A program made the position numbers and the translations under genes. From assembly GCA_947034885.2 (NCBI GenBank), contig OX344750.2:34210821-34274820 (forward strand): a stretch of 64,000 nt of DNA, written 5' to 3'. This document shows, piece by piece, positions 52,007 to 63,182 of this stretch. The first letter of the stretch is position 1; each line of letters starts with the position of its first letter. The notes beneath the pieces are model-generated. The model saw nothing but the letters and a program-made list of their open reading frames with translations, did not search any database and was not told the DNA's origin. The DNA comes from Thuidium tamariscinum (Eukaryota; Streptophyta; Bryopsida; Hypnales; Thuidiaceae).

Positions 52007-52476
52007 GAGCATCCCCACAAGCTGCAAGATATGATGCAAACTCGGCGACTGGCCATGTCCGGCCACAGTGCTTGCCCTCATGGGAGGCGTTGCAAGGCTA
52101 AGAAATTGGCCGGGCATGGCCATAAATGGGGAGGAGACGGCCAAATGGTGAACCCTGGCCGTGGCGTGGTATGTGAGAGGGCACAATCTTCCAAGTACGA
52201 AGCATGACGTTCAAGACAATGTAGACGTTGAACACCAGTGTTTCAATGTCACCGACGAATGGCTAGGTGGCACCGAGATTCGAGTGGGAACAGATTTGCC
52301 CCACTCCAACATTGTGGTGCTCTGACATTCTTGATTGCCATGCCAAGATCACTTCGCCGTGTCTCGTGCCCGTCTTTCCGTGGGGCAAAAATGAAGCAAA
52401 TGACTGGCCAAAAGATTTTGGCATGGCAAGCACCCCCTGGCTGTGCCTCTCCCATGCGTAACCAGTGGGGATGTTC
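52007..52476. mobile_element. Tourist-like (PIF/Harbinger-type) MITE, 470 bp
   Basis: The ends GAGCATCCCCAC and, on the other strand, GAACATCCCCAC are flanked by TAA on both sides. The interior is unusually GC-rich for the neighbourhood and gives open frames on both strands (for example 52,238-52,576 on +) that look incidental. It shares its end motif with 46,710-47,117. No transposase. Confidence 0.7.
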
Positions 52477-52559
52477 TAAGCTTACTCATGGGAACAAGGT
52501 AAAATTATCCAACTCCAAGTGGGTAGCACTCCAACTCACATGCCAGGGTAGCCAAATGG

Positions 52560-52731
52560 CATTAGAAGAAATTTGAGGGCATTAGGAGACTGCGGGTTCC
52601 CGGACTGCGGGAACGCAGTTTCTGCCCTGTGAACCCGAATCCTACGTGGTCGGGACACTGCCACGTAATATTTTTTAAAAAAAATTAAAAAAAATTAAAT
52701 TTGAACTTATTTTCATATTTCAGGACCCAAA

Positions 52732-52763
<32 letters not shown>

Positions 52764-52866
52764 TTTTTCCCCATAAAAATCGGCCTGACGAGGATATGCG
52801 GCATTGGGAGCCGTTTCGGGAACAGACCCGAAACGGTCTCCTAATGCCCTCAGATTTCATCTAATG
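52560..52866. mobile_element. CATTAG-ended short inverted-repeat element, best-preserved copy
   Basis: The left end 52,560-52,590 reads CATTAGAAGAAATTTGAGGG and on to CATTAGGAGAC. The right end 52,835-52,866, on the other strand, reads CATTAGATGAAATCTGAGGG and again CATTAGGAGAC. The interior contains GGTCGGGACACTGCCACGT and a long T run (52,732-52,754). Related copies are at 14,432-14,690, 17,142-17,434 and, degenerate, 1,395-1,675. No coding capacity; superfamily not determined. Confidence 0.7.
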
Positions 52867-52931
52867 ATTCTGTTTACAAAAGGCTGAAAACATTATGAGT
52901 GCAGAGTCCAGCCAGCACACAATGTTCAGGG

Positions 52932-53204
52932 AGGACACTAAGTTAAAGCCTCCATTTCAAGTGGGCCCAGCAGGGTGGATTTTCCTTGGGGGAAAACACA
53001 GGATTTTTTAATTTTTTTCAAACAATTTTTCTTACAAACTCTGAATTCATTTTTGCAATCAGAGACCCCAATTTGAGTGGGTGGAGTCTACAACATACCC
53101 TTCACATGCTACAAAATAGGGGACTTTCTTTTCTCACTTTTATCCCCCAAAGAACCCAAAATTTACCCTACTGAACCCACTTTGAATGGAGGATTTAGTG
53201 TCCT
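52932..53204. mobile_element. Short IR-core element, second copy with 9-bp flanking near-repeat
   Basis: The outer ends AGGACACTAA (left) and, on the other strand, AGGACACTAA (right) continue into CCTCCATTTCAAGTGGG and CCTCCATTCAAAGTGGG. The flanks CAATGTTCA and CAATGTTTA fit a 9-bp target duplication with one change. The interior has the shared core TTTTTGCAATCAGAGACCCC. Its ends align with those of 47,279-47,547, so the two are one family. Confidence 0.6.
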
Positions 53205-53589
53205 GCAATGTTTAGAGCAAACTGGTGGTGAAGTTCATGTTAGTGGGTGGAAATTGGGGAAAATTCCGGTTGCAATTGAAAAACAATGGAAAAAAATTGG
53301 TGTAGAAGTCTACAATATATCTACTTGAAGTAAAAATTAGACCTAAAAAAACTGGACTAGGTACTCCAAAGACTGGTTCAATATGAGAATTAGAAGAAGA
53401 GAGCTGCCAAAACTCCACCAAAGTACCAAACCCTGGTCCAGCCGAGACAAGGCTGAAAAGGTTTGAAAACGGCCTTCTGTAACACTTGTCCTTGGTGCTG
53501 ATGGATGTCCTGTTGATGGATTTTGAGATTGGTACAAAAGGTACTGGCAAGTTTTCTTGGTGCACAGATTCTTGCTCTAATGATATCAA

Positions 53590-54680
53590 TGAAGCCTGCA
53601 ATGTGCTCAAACTCTCATCTCAAAAGAGGTTGTAAGGAAGACCAACCTGTTACCACCCTGATTTGCAATCTGACGAGCTCGGGCCCAATTCCAGGAGGGA
53701 TACATATTTTTCAAAGGTGATTGTGCACATGTTTCATGAATCAAACCCAAGTGGAATTATAATTTTCTCATCAAAATTGTAATTCCTATGCATTTTTGAA
53801 GTGCTGAGCCCTAAATTACAAAAGTGTTCATCAATATGGTCATGAATGTCTTAATAACAACCTGTAACCACCTTCTTATGTTCCTATAAGCATCTAGGTA
53901 TTCATCAATTAGTTATTGCCTAGTTACCCTAAATGACATAAATGCACTAATTTTGTCAGATTTCTAGAGAGAATTGGCTCATTTTTGGACAAATTTGGAT
54001 GGTGGAATGGGTGCAAAAGGGATCAAATATAGGGTGACAGAAATGGGTTGCAAATAGAATTAGGTTGGTCTACCTTAAGTTAACCCTACAAAAGCATTGG
54101 GTTTTTTGTGTACATCCTGTATTTAGCCTCACAACTCTTCAATTGCAATTTAACATATGAATTGTGATACATTGTTATTACATACAATCATGATCATTGA
54201 TTTACTTTATATTGAAAGTACTTCATCAATGTTTTTTTGATCGAATATCACCATATTTATAATATATCATACAACCACAAAGGACTTTTGGGCCCTTCTA
54301 GGGTTAACTAGATTCCTTGCAATGGAGTTCTTGCTCTAATGATCTACACCTTCAAAGAAGTTGTTTGTTTGGTTTATTACATTGAGATCTCCCAGACTGT
54401 ATGTCCCCTAGTCACATGCTTGGTACCATCAAAAAGTTCTTAGAAAGGAATTGAAGGGTGCACAAGCTTGCTTTTGTGGCATTCCAACTCATGATGAGAA
54501 AGTTATTAAATGAGACTAAGCATCAAAGGCCATGCAAAGTCAGTGGATGGGGTTCAAATGAAAAATTGAAAATTTACTATTATTTTGATTTTGGCTGTGG
54601 CAACAGCACAGGGGCATACTATATTAGGATCACTGAAGCCTGCAACATGCTCCAACTCTCCCCTCAAAAGAGGTTGTAAG
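53590..54680 (+). repeat. Direct repeat pair (53,590-53,636 and 54,633-54,680)
   Basis: TGAAGCCTGCAAYRTGCTC followed by AACTCT and CTCAAAAGAGGTTGTAAG appears twice, about 1,040 bases apart. Shorter shared text (TTCTTGCTCTAATGAT) also recurs near 53,570 and 54,327. The DNA between is non-coding. This may be two fragments of one dispersed repeat. Confidence 0.5.
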
Positions 54681-54966
54681 CAATCCTTTTTTTTACTTTT
54701 TAAGAAAGTGCCAAAATGGCGATCACTTCAAATTTGGTGAAGCATTGTATATTTACATTTATCCATCTTTTGGACTTAAAAACACTTTTCCTTCATATTC
54801 ATACACTTTTTCATCCAAATTTGGTAACTTCATCCATATTTTAAAGAGAACTAGAAAAGTTATGGTGAAAGAAAATTACTTCTATCTGGCGAAAAAAAGA
54901 CATTTATTTTGAAATGGTGCAATCTGGCCACACGGTGCCGGAAAAAAAAAGGCTGGTTGTAAGTTA
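54676..54966 (-). repeat. Inverted copy of the 47.9-kb dispersed repeat
   Basis: Contains TCAAATTTGGTGAAGCATTG, TCCAAATTTGGTAACTTCAT and TTTGAAATGGTGCAATCTGG, the reverse-strand counterparts of landmarks at 47,935-48,245. Non-coding. Confidence 0.7.
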
Positions 54967-57336
54967 ACTGCCTGCATTTCAAATGCATCAAAACTGTGAG
55001 CAACTCAGTGAGCATCAAAGGTGTGCTCAGCTAACTTATGATGTAGCTAGAATCCGTTAGGAATGCTTCCTGAGAGCCCACTGCACTGGCAGTGTCCTTC
55101 CTCAACGGCCATGAGGGCCCAAGAGTATGGATAACTTACCTTTTCTCTAGGCATGACAAACTCATGAGCTTGCACAGTTTGGGAGGTGGCACCCAAAACC
55201 AATGATCAAACATTCCTCCTCTTAGATAGAAGAGACTCTATTCTACATAGATTGCAACTGTCACTAAGATTATTATCATATATGGGATTTCAATACTTAT
55301 AGCAGTTGTAGCTATACTGACTAATCCTATTAGTGCATGAAACCCTAATTTTATTAAAGGCACATTATTTGATAGCTAACCCCTAAACACCCCAGAAAAC
55401 CAAAAGTGTCCTCATAGTCTAGAAGTCTAATTATTGAGTTTTGGGAAGCCAATCCAAGTTCATAGGTTCAATTTGAGCTTACCAAATTAATCAAAGTTTA
55501 TAGGTTCAATTTGAGTTCACCAAACTTTTGGGGTTGCTATTTTTGGAGCTAGTATCTCCTTCATCCAATGTTTGTTTTCAATTAAATTTGTTGGATCATG
55601 TGTATCTAAAATTCTAATTATTGCAATCAAATCCACAAGTCAATCTAAGTTGTTCTCAATATTTGGGAACAATTCTTAGATTACAATGATCTTCAACCGC
55701 TTGTTTCTTCTTCATATTGTGTCCATTTTGAATATTTTATTTTTTGAAAAGTTGCAAATAATAGTCTAATTTGTATTTAAAATTTCATATCAATCCAAGA
55801 ATTTATGAGTGATTGAGAGGCATTTTAGTAGAAAGAAGTTCAACCCGAGATGCACTTTCCGCAACTATTTTTTGATTTTTCAAAGCTATTTTGTAGACAT
55901 AGGTTAATTGAATGATATTTTCATTCACCAATGTGTTTGTATGTTGGTCTTTCGAAGTTTTTTCATTTGAGTAGATTTAGAAATCAAATTTGACCTCCAA
56001 CTATGTTTCTAGGAAAATTTCACCATCCTTGATCAACACTAAAACATTATAATCTCTCAATCCATGTAACCAAATGACTCCAAATTTAAGCAACACATAC
56101 ACTACAAGATGTACATTACATATATGGTTGAGATTTGCATACCTCAATGACATTTACACCTACAACACTTCAAAAGCAATGGCATTTTTGACCCTAGGTT
56201 CTAATTCCATTGAATTGTCCTAGTTTCCATCAAAGCCTTCCTTCCTTCCTTCCATCCATCCATCCAGAGGCCACATTCCTGCCACGAATCCCATTGCGAT
56301 GCATACTTGACCAGATTGTGGGTGTTCTCACATCTTTGCTGTACCTTAAACTTTAGGGTGGATGTGTGCATGATATTGCTGCATGTGAGCAATCATTCCT
56401 TTTGTAACACTAATAAGTTTTAATTATATAAAAGATGATTCTCTTTCACATGATGAAGTGGGTGGGCATTGAGCAGTATAATTAAATGGCACTATTCAAT
56501 ACACCATTCCTACATTATGAGAATGTTTTTTAAGTGTGATTTAGCAAGCCTATGAAAACCATTAAGGTACAGTACAGTATTCCATTAACAAGCCCACTGA
56601 ACACCCTACTTTTTTTGGTTCCCACTTCTGCAGCATTGGAGGTGGCATTGGCTACTACTGCATACCTATCTGTCTGTGTCATTGAATTCCTACCCTCCTA
56701 AAAAAGAAGCATCTATTTGTCTGTCTCAAAAGAAAAACAAAAAACCAACCAGCATCTAAGATAAGCTTAAGGGTACCACATGTCATCTGATCCCATGCGG
56801 TGTAGTTCGCACTTACCAGGCTACCCCAACAGCCTTCATTCATGCTTGTCTTTAGGATCAGACTTATTCTTCTTCCAGGAGTTCTGGCATTGGAGGAAGC
56901 TGAGGCATTGAGCAGTGGTGCATCTGCACTGCAGGAAATTCAATGGTGCTAAGTACATATCAGCCAGCCTGCAGAAATAAATATGATGTTGACAAGGTCA
57001 ATAATACACAAAAACGACCTCATGTCAGAGGGGCACTGGCACTGGCACTGGCATGGTTGATGAAAAGCTAAGAGGTCAGAGAGTATATGTTCAACTGGAA
57101 GGGGTGATTTGGAGAGGGTGAGCACATACTTACAATGAATAGGGATTTTAAGGGGAATAAAAAATCAAAGGGACTTATCATGGAAAACTGCAGATGATTG
57201 AAACATGATGTACAGCTCTATAACTATACTTCCATGACTATTGATGTATAGCAAAGGTTGATATTTATTTAGTGTCAAATAATTAGTGTGGGTTCCTTTA
57301 ATACCCCTATTCAGTGTGAAGTGCCTTGAGAAATGG
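54967..57336. other. Intergenic DNA, no gene seen
   Basis: AT-rich on the left, slightly more balanced beyond 56,600. It holds a microsatellite at 56,237 and no convincing exon on either strand. Confidence 0.4.
56237..56266. repeat. Compound (CTTC)n(CATC)n microsatellite
   Basis: About four CTTC units are followed by about four CATC units, seen directly. Confidence 0.9.
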
Positions 57337-58560
57337 CTATAATGAGCTATAATGAGCCAGAGTTTCTAAACAAGTTACTATTCTTCTTTTCTTTTGGAAA
57401 AACAAGTTACTATATAAGTCAAAGGGTAATACTTGGTCTGCAGCAATGCTGGTGGTCTGCTGACTCTGCTCAATCCATTTAGAGTCTGGCTGTACCACAT
57501 GTACTGCAGCCTGGCAACACCAAAGAACATAATTATAAGTAGCTCGACAAAAGGCTGATGAGTGCTTCTGATCGTGAAGATTAAATATGCAGTCACTCTG
57601 TTTCAAGTAATCGGCACCGACTATGAAAAAGAGATCAGCTACTCCGCATGTCTACACGTCTACACGGCCTCTGTTGACTCGTACATATTTTAGAACATAA
57701 AGGTCTTGCTCTTGTATCAAGGAAGTAAACAGAATAATAATGAGACGTACTTCCAGGATTCAGAGCCCACAAACAGAAACGACCCAAGGAGCTGGCATGT
57801 CCCTCTTCAGCAATCTAGATACATTAGAGTATTTATGTACCATAACCACACTCTTCAGCGACAGCAAGGATATCGACAATTGTGCAAATGCAGGAGTTTT
57901 GTCGGTGTGCTGAAAACAGTATTGAGAAACTCACATAAAAAAGAGTGCAACCACAAACCGAGAATAGCCAGCACGCTATTCTGATTGCGATTCTTACCAG
58001 CGGTTCACAAGCCATGCGTATTTGTTTTCGACACTGCAGGCTGAATACGCCTGCCCTCAGAGTTGTAATTTTGAGAAACGGCAGCCTCCGGGACAACCTG
58101 GGACTGCTTGGAGGATGGCAATGGAGTGATGACAAATGAATAAGTTCCTCAACCCCGGATTGATTCAACAGTATCTCCTCTTGGTTGATACTGAGATCTG
58201 TTCCCCTTGCGGTTCATATGAAGTTTCTTCACCACTGGTGGCAAATCCAAGGCTTTCTGTTTCTCTAAAGAACCTCCAACGCTTTGTTATCGTCATTGGA
58301 TTTAAGTTATCAAGTTTTGGACTTGCTGCAACATAGGACCATCACTTTCACTTTGGTTCTTCATCCACTTGCCCTACAAAGGTCAGGCTTCCGCCCTCAT
58401 TCGGTGGATTTGCAGGATGAGAAGGTTGGGCTTCCCTATTGTAGGAGGGATATCAGCATGGCCTCCAGCAGGTCCTACCCGAGCGTGTCTGATGCCTCTA
58501 GAAGTCAACATGTTGAAGTATTAGCTAGAAGAAGGTAGTTCACATTACTACATAAAGCAG
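57337..58560. other. Unassigned gene-like stretch downstream of TAD1
   Basis: The base composition is balanced and open segments with good splice borders occur on both strands. On the minus strand, an open segment follows an acceptor near 58,326 (SPKLDNLNPMTITKRWRFF), another follows an acceptor near 58,112 (SQVVPEAAVSQNYNSEGRR), and one runs about 57,813-57,755 between TCTAG and GTACGT (IAEEGHASSLGRFCLWALNP). On the plus strand, 58,418-58,533 (DEKVGLPYCRRDISMASS) sits between GCAG and GTAG. I could not chain either set in phase and recognise no domain. It may be an unrecognised gene, a decayed gene or unusual non-coding DNA. Confidence 0.25.
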
Positions 58561-58872
58561 ACAAAATTCTACATACCATTTAAATAAGGCCGGTAATGAT
58601 AAAATGGCTTTGAATAATACTTAAAAGAATTACAGTCGATTTATGCCAATGCACGATTCTTTTTATTGATTGAACAATTGAAATATCATAAAATATTCTA
58701 GAAACATCAACATATATTCTAAAACGACAAGAGAATAGGAAAAAATTAATGAAATCTGTTGTGTTTTCATCATGTCAACAAGAAAGGGGTTGTGCTGACC
58801 TGCGCACGCTAAGTTGAGAAGCGAGACATCAATGCTGGTTGACAAATCACGTATCCCCCCATGACTGTGGCT

Positions 58873-61800
58873 TCAAGTTGCCAGGGTGAATTTCTGCAGA
58901 CATTCTGGCTTCTGAAGCCACTCTTGTAGAGGCGAAGGACCTGTGAAAAGCACTCGCTTGGCCCGATGATAGTCTTCAGAAGCAATCTAAATAGCAAATA
59001 CAACACGGCATCATCAAACGTGGCAGAGTACTGGGTCTTCAGTTTTCAACTTATCATTCTTTGGGTTCAGTTTGTGTACGCTCGTGCATGCTCTAGTCAC
59101 AAAACAATGTGGACAACAAGTTCGACATATCGCCCAGACAACTGCAAGAGTAAAGCAACAATTTCTTGGGCTACTTCCTTTTTCATACTACCAAAAGATG
59201 AAGTTCTTGCTAACTCCAATTTCGCTACTCCAGCAATTATCAAACCAATTCCTGTTTGTTTAGTACGTTATGTGCATTTCTGGCATATAATATAAATGGC
59301 ATAATTAGAGAATTCGTTGATTTCTGCTTTGAAAACTAGTAAATTGAGTAATAAACTACACTGTTATTAAATAAGAGCTAGTCCTTGATAAATTTTAAAT
59401 GTTAGGACACAGATTTACATGATGACCAAAAATGCAAGTGATGCTGAGACAACTAACTTCCATTATCATACATTAACCTTAGGTGCAGAGAATGTACCTT
59501 GCAGTAGAGGTAGGGCAGTCCCCTCATGTGTGACAATGATGGAAAATGGTCGAGGAGTGAAACAAAAAGAGCAAAAAAAGCCCTCCTGTGATGCATGCCC
59601 AAAATATCTGTTTAGCTCTAAATAATAATTGAGTCAAGACTTTACAGCATGTTGTTCAATCTAATAGCAGAGGAATAATCTCATATTCGTTTTCCTCATA
59701 AAGTTGCTAGAAAATGAAAACTTTGAAGACAAATTGAGATCGAGAACCGGAGAGGAAGCATACTCCCATATCAAGACTTGAACAATGATACCCCATTCAA
59801 TTGCTAGACGCTTTTAGAGACTGGAGAGTGGAGAGGGAGAGATTGCGGTTCATCCATTACATACTTGCACAAAGTAGACTGCGTAGCTGGAGAGAGAGGC
59901 CCCTTGGCAGATGCACCCTGCTTTCGCCCTATTGTGCCTAGGATGACCTCATGCCGAGGTGAGGAATCCCAACCGATTGAGTACCTGCCATTGGAATCAC
60001 AAGCACCGTTAGAAAACAAGCAAAAACAAATAACGTACCTCTATATCATGTTTTCGTTCTGGTGAACAGGACAATTATACGTCTCTGAAATTCAGTAGCT
60101 AAAAACTTTGATTGACCATGTCAAACATTACAATTGGAGAGATCAGAAAGACGAGGGGGATAGCCAAGATGAATAACCCGCATGCCAAAAGAGTAGAGCC
60201 ATCTTCAGGACGTCTAAAACTTTCGGGTGGAGCTGGAGCAATCCAAATCTCAGGCTGAACTCAAATAAACAAACAGAATTGGTAGTTAGTAAAAAATGAG
60301 TAAAATTAGCAAAATTCGTAGTTGACAGTGGTGCTCGCCAGCATCAAGGGCATCGGTAAGTAATACGGGAGCATTCAAACGCCACAAGAATTTCCGCTTA
60401 CCACATTGAGCGTGTATGGAAGAGAAAGGAGCTGGCCAAGTGGTGCCAACCGACCAGAAAAAGCCCTGGCTAATGCATCGAAGGTGGAATCCTTACACTC
60501 CGACGTTGTAGAAGTCATCAGCCAGTGATTCTTCCCTGTCCAAGCCGGAGCTCCAAAGCCCTGCTCGGAATCGGTCCAAATTGCTGATGGACGATCTGTA
60601 ATATCCTGTTCTGACCTACAAATCTCGATGGTAGCCGAATCACTAGCCACTGTGACGGATGATAGATAGATAGGCTCAACAAGAAAGTGAGAAAGTAGAG
60701 CTCCTGCCTCATGAGAATCCAGGTTTAAAATGTTAGAATGCCAAAATAAACAAGAGCAAAGAGTGCGACCAAACTCTATAATGCAAAGAGTGAACAACCC
60801 AAAATTCTTGGCTAGTACATTGGACGGATTACCCTCAAAATCAACCTAGGAGATGATTGTCTCCATCAATTAACTTTCTGAGTGTCCAAATGACTAAAAA
60901 TGGCAGCTTTCACATCTATACGAGTTGAAATTAATCATTAAGAGGGTTTCAAGGACGTCCACAAAATGTATCAATAGAAAGCAGGAGTCATGTCCTACAT
61001 TCTGAACAATAGAAATATATTTTGGAAGTTACAACAATCGACTATTAACTTTCAAAGTGGACTTTTTATTTGAGTTTGGACACGTCCGGGTTTTGTTGAA
61101 GCTTGAAGGTGTTTACATACAATTCAGAAGGGCAAAACATACAGTTGGAAAGATTTGTTTTAGAGAGCATAAACTGGCCACGTGAGGAAAAGTGCTAGAA
61201 GCAAGAGAAATTTACCTTGAAGCCCAAGCACGTTCCAACGAGCTATTTTGTCACTGCAACTCATAGACATTGTGGGGTCTCCACGGCCAGGCTTCCTCCT
61301 CGCCACTCCCGGTGCCTGAATATTGCCATGTATTTCTATGCTCTTACCATTCTCAGAGTCCATGGTGGAACCTGCAAATATCAAGCACACAGTATTCAGG
61401 CACTTAACTGGTGATGTAAGCAGGATTCTCGGCTCAAAACACTTGACATCATTGAATCAGATTCTCTCCCTTGGTTTAGAGACACTACAGCAAATGTATG
61501 TAAAACAAATCAGATTGGCAGGATAGAGGCCACACCATCAGTCCATCTTAACAACCTGGCTTCCAGCTCTGCAAGTTGAGCCTCTTTGCCAACAACGCTA
61601 ACATCTATTCGAGCAAGCTTAGCGCCAGTCTGTTTCACTGAACATGCGCAACCATCAAGTCTGGAATAAGCACCCCTGAAAGAATGACCATCAAAGAATC
61701 ATCTTTAAGAAACAACAAACAAGAGCCATCGCATAACGGGAAAATTGCATTACTGAATTCAATCAGGGACCGTAAGCAGATTCCAGCAGAAGGTCAAGAA

Positions 61801-63182
61801 CACATATCAGTAATACCCATCACAACATCAGTTAGAGATCCAAGCAATATTAATATGCAAAATTTCTCATCAATTTAGATCTTCAAAATTGATGAGTTGA
61901 TACGAACACTACCTTGTTGCATTCCTCGCTTTCGCTCACTTTGTCCTTCCAAGGCAACTATGAGCGAATCCACAGCTTCCCCTGAGCTTTCAGAAGCTCC
62001 TGCCGAAATATGAGGAACGATACATGCATCTCCACCTGTGAACACAAGTCATGTAAGACGGTACTGATGCAACACGTCCAATGTGAAGTATACTCATCAA
62101 TTTACAAAATCACACTACTCATTATAGAAAGCATTGCATAAGTATTGACAAAGAGCAGGAATCAACGAGATCGATGATCTAAAGGATCAGATGATCACAT
62201 GGTGGTTGGCTGACATATAGATGAATCTCCAGTCCCGGCCGTAGCTGGCATCGGCGACCTCTATCTCCACTGTCCTCTTTCCATTCAAAAATCGCGGGTG
62301 ATCGATTTCCCTCATTGACCTTTGCCATTTCCTCGAAACCGCCACTTTGACAAAGACGCCCAACTTCTGCGTAAAAGAATCTGCATTAACACGTCCTCGA
62401 ATCAGAAAATATGGAGCTGGAAAAATACTGAAAAAACAGAACGGCGGGTACAAAGGCCAAGTTAAGCAGAGATGAAATAACCAATGATTGCACTGAAACC
62501 TCCAGATTGACATTCAGGTTCCATCCTCCACCCAATGTTTGAGTGATATATTGTTTATGCCATTATAAGAGAGTGACGACGAATATGACAGCAGGCCACG
62601 GAACTTAGCAAACTAGCAGTTTGTTTTTTGAGATTCATTTCGGCGTCAAATCATGCGAGTGATAGATTTTTGGAATGCTATAAACGATGCGCATCTAACA
62701 AGCCATCATTCACGTCTTTAATTTCAGTGATGAAATCGCAGCAACTGATTGAAGCTCAAGTAATTCCCAGCGTTCACATTTCTTCAATCAAGAGTAGGAG
62801 ATGTGGCAAAATTGCAAGCAGTAAAGTGAAATCGAAACACATAATTCATGGACTGAGTTACAAATTCAAGGCCTAGTTGCAGACCCTAAGCCCTAGACCC
62901 TAATTCTGCACAATCTGCATACCGGAGTAGGGCCCTTCGTGCAATGACTTCCGCATGAGCGTCGTTCACGACGTCGCCATCCACGCTCATCCTTGAACGG
63001 CCAATGCACTTAGTCCCCGTCCCGAGCGCCACCACCCTCGCGTCCTCGTTGTTCTTCAGGACGAATCCCGCCATCACAGTTCTCTCGCGCCCCTGCGGTT
63101 TTCCCTGCTTCGGCAAATTCTCGTACTTGGCCTCCACCAACTTTGCCACTTTACAACCCCACAATCTCTTCTCCATGGCCAA
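58873..63182 (-). CDS. TAD1: tRNA-specific adenosine deaminase 1 (TAD1/ADAT1), nine exons
   Basis: This enzyme deaminates adenosine 37 of tRNA-Ala to inosine, which is then methylated to 1-methylinosine, in the nucleus or cytosol. Exons are 63182-62923, 62380-62199, 62035-61913, 61637-61536, 61371-61216, 60703-60402, 60254-60178, 59984-59861 and 58986-58873, giving 479 residues. Zinc and catalytic residues are intact: H76-A-E78 in [16 protein letters not shown]148 in [13 protein letters not shown] (split by intron 2 inside the Cys codon) and C261 in [19 protein letters not shown]. Flanking family motifs are [49 protein letters not shown] and [18 protein letters not shown]. The poorly conserved stretch between C148 and the KPGRGD motif is spread over exons 3-5. 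ATGs at residues 1 and 3 could both start. The exon 8/9 join is the least certain, chosen by phase and the weakly conserved C-terminus. Confidence 0.95.

Noticed and set aside
52238-52576. 112-codon open frame on the plus strand
   Set aside because: It lies almost entirely within the GC-rich Tourist-like element; no transposase or other domain is visible.
57750-57815. Exon-like segment ending GRFCLWALNPG, reminiscent of a motif in RAD3/FANCJ-type helicases
   Set aside because: No other helicase motif is found on the same strand nearby, and neighbouring open segments do not join it in phase. The similarity is too short to name a gene.
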